Origin: Saprospiraceae bacterium | Lineage (GTDB): Bacteria > Bacteroidota > Bacteroidia > Chitinophagales > Saprospiraceae | Length of the DNA: 64,000 nucleotides | Direction: 5' to 3' | NCBI GenBank assembly: GCA_020627535.1 | Contig: JAHDGU010000002.1 | Location: 62,001-126,000 of the forward strand | Shown: piece by piece, positions 60,140 to 64,000 of the stretch | How positions within the stretch are numbered: the stretch's first letter is position 1 | Layout: every line of letters starts with the position of its first letter | Notes under the pieces: generated by a model | Database searches by the model: none | What the model saw: only the letters and a program-made list of their open reading frames with translations | Told to the model about the DNA's origin: nothing | Position numbers and translations under genes: made by a program

Positions 60140-62479
60140 TTAATACTTCAATTTTTCTGATGCATCCCATATTCCCCATCTTGCACCGACATCTCCCTCT
60201 TGATGGACCTTCCATGACTCATCAAATGACGAGAAGTAATACAAATCCAAGCCTTTGTCCCTTCTCCACCGATCAACATTGATAAAGTACTTCATGGCGT
60301 TGAGCTCATTGGCCTCTGCCTGGTCTACTTTACCTCCTTGACTCGGCCATCCTGTCTCAGAGATAATAATCTTCTTTCCTTTGGCGTGCCGTGATAAGTA
60401 GTCATAGATGCCTTGCAAATGCCCTGTAGATACCTCCAGAGCACTTCCTTCCCAGAATGGATAGCAATTGGCTAAGATGATATCGCAGTGATCGACCAAT
60501 CTGGGATTCTCGGCAAAAATGTAGTAGGCATCAACATAGGCCACTTTGATATCAGGTGCAGCTTCCCTTACTCTCTTGATATATGCAAGCAGTGCTTCTA
60601 GGCTTACATCACCCCGAAGCAGTACTTCGTTACCCACAACAGCAATATCCACCATGCCGTCTTTGACCAACTTTATCAAGTTCTCGAGCTCTGCTTCATT
60701 CTTCTTCTGATCGGAGCCGATCCATGCCCCTACCATCGTCGTCATACCCATCTCCTTAGCGACGACAGGAATCATCTCGTTGCCATCAGTACAAGAGAAT
60801 GATCGGACGGCATTTGTATATGGACTGAGGACTTTCATCCTTCTCACTATCTGATCCCTAGTTAGTTGGTCGCCGACACTCTGTCCTTCGGTATAAGGAC
60901 TAAAGCAAATCCCTGACAGTCCGTTATCAAGCGTTGATCTAAAAAGCTTCTGCACGTCTGATCGAGACATACGGTCGAAATCTACATCTGTGCTTAAGCC
61001 AGTAAAAATTGTATTTGGTACAAAATCCTTGAGTTTCCGTCCTGCAGAGGAGGAACTTTGAATGTCTAGCGGCACTGCTTTGCGCTTGTCCAATTCAGCT
61101 CGAATTTCGTTGGCTCTCTCCTCGGTGATGTCATAATTTCTCATCAAATAAAGAGCAACAAGAGTACCGAGTATTGGGAACCCAGAAAAGAAGAATCTCA
61201 TTCCTATCATGGCAGACTCAGTTTGAGTCTCAGCGCCTGATTCAAATCCTACGAGACTCATCATCAATCCACCGAGTCCCCCAGCGAAAGCAAAACCAAT
61301 CTTGACCATAAACCAGTAAATGGCGCCAAATACACCTTCACGTCTCTTGCCAAATTGCAATTCATCCAGATCAATAACATCTGCAGTCATCGACATCATC
61401 AAGGTAAATAGGCTTCCTATTCCAAAGGAAAAGAATGGTAGGGCAAAAAGGAACATATAGGGCTTCCCTGGCACAAATAAAAACCACAGTAAAATATATC
61501 CCAAAATGGAAATGGACTGTGATATCATGAAAGCCATTTTCTTGCCCACTTTCTTTGACAACCAAGCTACTGTAGGGATTACCGCAAACGTTGTAATCAA
61601 AGCACCCACACTGCCGAAGAGCGTCGGCCATATTCCAGCCGCACCAGAATCACCATCAAATAAATGGTAAATGATGATAAAAAATGAGAAACTCGCAATG
61701 GTGTTGAAAGCATTGAAGATAAAAAAGGTCGATATACACAGTTTCACAAAAGGCCTAGATCTGAATGCCTGTTTGAAATTGCTCCAAAGCTCCTTGAGAC
61801 TCGAACCAATACTCCCAAAATTGAGAGGCGAATAATCTTCGTCAACGGTTGATTTACTTTTAATAAAAATAGCAGGCACCATGGCAAAGAGCATACAAAT
61901 AATCCCGACCCATATGGCCAATTCTCGGGTAGCGACATCTGCGGATGGAAACCAGCCTTGGTCATACATGATCACCCAAAACCAAGGCGCGATCACCCAT
62001 GCCCATTGACCAATCCACTGGGCCACAGCCATAATATTGGTGCGTTCATGAAAGTCATTGCTCATCTCATAGCCCATAGCCACGTACGGTACGCTGAAAA
62101 TGGTCAAGCCTATATAAAATCCCAAAGACCAAAGTAGAAAGTACATAAAGTTGTGATCCACTCCATCGCTCTTGTGCATCTGCCACATCATGATGAAGCA
62201 CAAGCCCATAACCATAGCCCCCACAAACACATACTGTCTTCTTCGCCCCCACTTTGACTTGGTATTGTCAGAAATGAATCCCATAATCGGATCCGTGATG
62301 GAATCCATGATTCGCGGAAGAAAAAACAATACACCCCACATCCAGCCTGGGAAACCCAGGTCTTGTACGAGTACAACCATAAATATTCCCAGTACAGCAG
62401 GAAACATCTGATTGGCAAGCATTCCAATGCCGAATGCTACCTTTTGGCCAAAGGGGACTTTTGTACTAGTTGATGACAT
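60140..62479 (-). CDS. GPH-type sugar transporter fused to a GH17 domain
   Basis: 779 residues. Residues 1-450 are a GPH/MFS carrier with about twelve helices: FGQKVAFGIGMLANQMFPAVL, FLPRIMDSITDPIMGFISDNTKSKWGRRR (the conserved loop), VPYVAMGYEMSNDFHERTN and MVKIGFAFAGGLGGLMMSL. A linker (about 455-500) leads to a full GH17 domain at about 500-779: GICFSPYTEGQ, VDIAVVGNEVLL (acid/base Glu), CDIILANCYPFWEG, ISETGWPSQG (nucleophile Glu) and YYFSSFDESWKV. Carriers of this family have both termini in the cytoplasm, so the enzyme should face the exit side of the carrier. The single continuous frame and intact motifs argue against a sequencing fusion. It lies between GH30 and GH17. Confidence 0.93.
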   Translation of the reverse strand: MSSTSTKVPFGQKVAFGIGMLANQMFPAVLGIFMVVLVQDLGFPGWMWGVLFFLPRIMDSITDPIMGFISDNTKSKWGRRRQYVFVGAMVMGLCFIMMWQMHKSDGVDHNFMYFLLWSLGFYIGLTIFSVPYVAMGYEMSNDFHERTNIMAVAQWIGQWAWVIAPWFWVIMYDQGWFPSADVATRELAIWVGIICMLFAMVPAIFIKSKSTVDEDYSPLNFGSIGSSLKELWSNFKQAFRSRPFVKLCISTFFIFNAFNTIASFSFFIIIYHLFDGDSGAAGIWPTLFGSVGALITTFAVIPTVAWLSKKVGKKMAFMISQSISILGYILLWFLFVPGKPYMFLFALPFFSFGIGSLFTLMMSMTADVIDLDELQFGKRREGVFGAIYWFMVKIGFAFAGGLGGLMMSLVGFESGAETQTESAMIGMRFFFSGFPILGTLVALYLMRNYDITEERANEIRAELDKRKAVPLDIQSSSSAGRKLKDFVPNTIFTGLSTDVDFDRMSRSDVQKLFRSTLDNGLSGICFSPYTEGQSVGDQLTRDQIVRRMKVLSPYTNAVRSFSCTDGNEMIPVVAKEMGMTTMVGAWIGSDQKKNEAELENLIKLVKDGMVDIAVVGNEVLLRGDVSLEALLAYIKRVREAAPDIKVAYVDAYYIFAENPRLVDHCDIILANCYPFWEGSALEVSTGHLQGIYDYLSRHAKGKKIIISETGWPSQGGKVDQAEANELNAMKYFINVDRWRRDKGLDLYYFSSFDESWKVHQEGDVGARWGIWDASEKLKY

Positions 62480-62492
62480 GGCTTTGATTTTT

Positions 62493-63998
62493 CTAGCTTG
62501 GAATAATTATTGTTTGCAAAGACTGTTTTCCGATCCAAGTATGGCTGTGTTTGTCACCAAGATTGATTTCGATCTCCTTGTCCATTCTCCCTGGATTAAA
62601 CAACACCAACACAATACTCCCATCTGGATTTTCTACGGCTGTCGCCAAAATGTCAGGATCCTCTAACTGCATCGCAATCCTGTAAGCACCTGGTCGAATA
62701 AATCGACTAAACTGGCTCATCACATAGTACAATGGTGTAAAATATACCTCATCAGCTTCCGTATCCACGATCACAGGAGCAACACACCAATTTTTGAACC
62801 AATTGGGTCCACCTTGACGATCTAGCACCATGTTCCAATCGACCCATCCGTCTACCCAATGGTTGAGGCAACCAATGATATCTCTTGCATAGCGGTGAGT
62901 CGGTCGATACTTGGGATGATATTTCTTGTCTTCTTCAGGCGCCCAGTCCCATCCCCAATCCGTGGCTTCCTCAGACCAATACCAAGCATCATCTCGCCAG
63001 TGTGGAACTTCCGCGTCGACGCATCCTTCTGATTGAATGATGTGCTTATCCGGAGCTTTGGCATGGGCATAGTCTAGCGCATCAGGGAATACATCGAAAG
63101 TACTCGCATACCAATGGACAGCTGTACCGGCCCAGAACTTACTCGCAGTTTCATCCCGATACATCTCATCCACCCACTCTTCTAGGTGCTCACGATTTTG
63201 GTCATAGCCAAGGATCTTGATCTCTCCCCATCCATCTGACGCCAATCTTGGCCCTAAGTAGTCCAATACAAAATCCGTCATTTCCTTGGGCGTGTAGTGC
63301 ATACTCTCCCAGTTGTTCCCATTCCCAAGCGGCTCATTCTCTACGGTGACACCCCAAATATTTATTCCTTCATTTTTGTAGGCAGATAAATACTTTGAAA
63401 AATACAGCGCCCAGGATTCACGACATTCATCTTTGAGTTTTCCTCCGACCCAGTCATTATTATCTTTCATCCAAGGAGGTGCTGTCCAAGGTGAGGCAAT
63501 GATCCCAAAGCCGTCAGAGGAGACTTGCTGTGCTCGCTTGATCATTGGAATCAAGTATTTCTTGTCATGAGCAATATCGAAGCTCTTGAGATCATAGTCA
63601 TCGGGTGTCTCAGCATAGGCATATTGAGAAAGCGAAAAGTCACAGGAGTTGATATGTGTTCTCGTGAGACTATACTTGGCGCCGCTGTCACCAAAATAGG
63701 CCTCCATGATCTTCTTCTGATTGTCTTCCCCCAACTGTGAAATCAAGTAGGCACTTGACTCTGTAAACGAGCCACCAATTCCTGTGATCCGCTGATACTT
63801 CTGCTCAGGATGTAATTTGACTCGTATCGACTGCTTAGACTGCTGTTGAGCGGGCAATGGCATCAGCTCTTTGAGCTTGGAACCGCTGGCCGAAGTCTCA
63901 TAAATTTTGACCTTCATCAACTCTTCTTGTTGACATGCAGTAAATAGAAGAGACAACAAGGCAAGAGTAAGGACATACAGTAGGTTTTTGGGGTTCAT
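62493..63998 (-). CDS. GH30 glycoside hydrolase lipoprotein, probable beta-1,6-glucanase
   Basis: 501 residues, lipoprotein leader ending LLFTAC (Cys22). GH30 features: YQRITGIGGSFTESSAYLIS, YSLTRTHINSCDFSLSQYAY, IIASPWTAPPWMKDNND, GVTVENEPLGNGNNWESM with the acid/base Glu, HIIQSEGCVDAEV with the nucleophile Glu, and the C-terminal beta-sandwich ending LQTIIIPS. Subfamily GH30_3-like enzymes cleave beta-1,6-glucan branches, which fits the GH17 enzymes in the same operon acting on laminarin or a branched beta-glucan. It is anchored outside the cytoplasm. The ATG at 63998 is 2 bases from the window end, so its promoter and any upstream SusCD lie outside. Confidence 0.92.
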   Translation of the reverse strand: MNPKNLLYVLTLALLSLLFTACQQEELMKVKIYETSASGSKLKELMPLPAQQQSKQSIRVKLHPEQKYQRITGIGGSFTESSAYLISQLGEDNQKKIMEAYFGDSGAKYSLTRTHINSCDFSLSQYAYAETPDDYDLKSFDIAHDKKYLIPMIKRAQQVSSDGFGIIASPWTAPPWMKDNNDWVGGKLKDECRESWALYFSKYLSAYKNEGINIWGVTVENEPLGNGNNWESMHYTPKEMTDFVLDYLGPRLASDGWGEIKILGYDQNREHLEEWVDEMYRDETASKFWAGTAVHWYASTFDVFPDALDYAHAKAPDKHIIQSEGCVDAEVPHWRDDAWYWSEEATDWGWDWAPEEDKKYHPKYRPTHRYARDIIGCLNHWVDGWVDWNMVLDRQGGPNWFKNWCVAPVIVDTEADEVYFTPLYYVMSQFSRFIRPGAYRIAMQLEDPDILATAVENPDGSIVLVLFNPGRMDKEIEINLGDKHSHTWIGKQSLQTIIIPS

Positions 63999-64000
63999 GA

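Overview
This window looks like the chromosome of a polysaccharide-degrading Bacteroidota bacterium, probably a gliding aquatic type (Saprospiria or Cytophagia-like; the lineage is inferred). The signs are a SusC/SusD pair, a one-protein hybrid two-component sensor, many lipoproteins with a Cys directly after the leader, several secreted proteins ending in type IX secretion (T9SS) sorting-like domains, a ZnuD-like TonB receptor and the four-gene ExbB/ExbD cluster typical of the phylum. Nearly all of the DNA is coding and there is no sign of a large foreign island.

Layout. (1) 24-9203, plus strand: a tight run of seven genes. It holds a beta-barrel protein, an 845-residue protein with SH3-like repeats and a VWA-like domain (TssR-like), a shorter relative of it, an ABC ATPase with an FtsX/LolC-type permease, and two lipoproteins. 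This is the least understood part of the window and the best candidate for an undescribed envelope system. (2) 9243-13041: a SIMPL-domain protein, a frameshifted DUF2199-like pseudogene and an ExbB/ExbD proton-channel operon. (3) 13466-17238: a non-homologous end-joining operon, ligD-ku, with an EEP-family nuclease translationally coupled to ku. (4) 17338-25100: aldehyde dehydrogenase, sugar porter, FG-GAP repeat T9SS protein, a desaturase-reductase-ferredoxin fusion and a DoxX protein. (5) 25235-29717: a TonB receptor and a three-repeat secreted protein, each preceded by similar 17-bp dyads, so probably one metal-responsive (Zur-like) regulon.

(6) 30171-57300, all minus strand: a complete xylan utilisation locus. 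From upstream to downstream it has xylulokinase, xylose isomerase, a clan GH-A-like secreted enzyme, GH10 xylanase, a GPH-type transporter and cytoplasmic GH43; then a 34-residue membrane protein, SusC, SusD, an FG-GAP/UnbV lipoprotein, a two-repeat surface lipoprotein, a second GH10, a GH26-like enzyme, transketolase and the hybrid sensor. Together these cover surface binding and cleavage, import, intracellular cleavage, and xylose entry into the pentose phosphate pathway. The three longest upstream gaps share a TGCAACA-type motif.

(7) 57301-59204: a decayed IS3-family element, a short repeat array and tRNA-Ser(GGA). (8) 59246-63998: a beta-glucan operon with a GH30 lipoprotein, a transporter fused to a GH17 domain, and a stand-alone GH17 enzyme.
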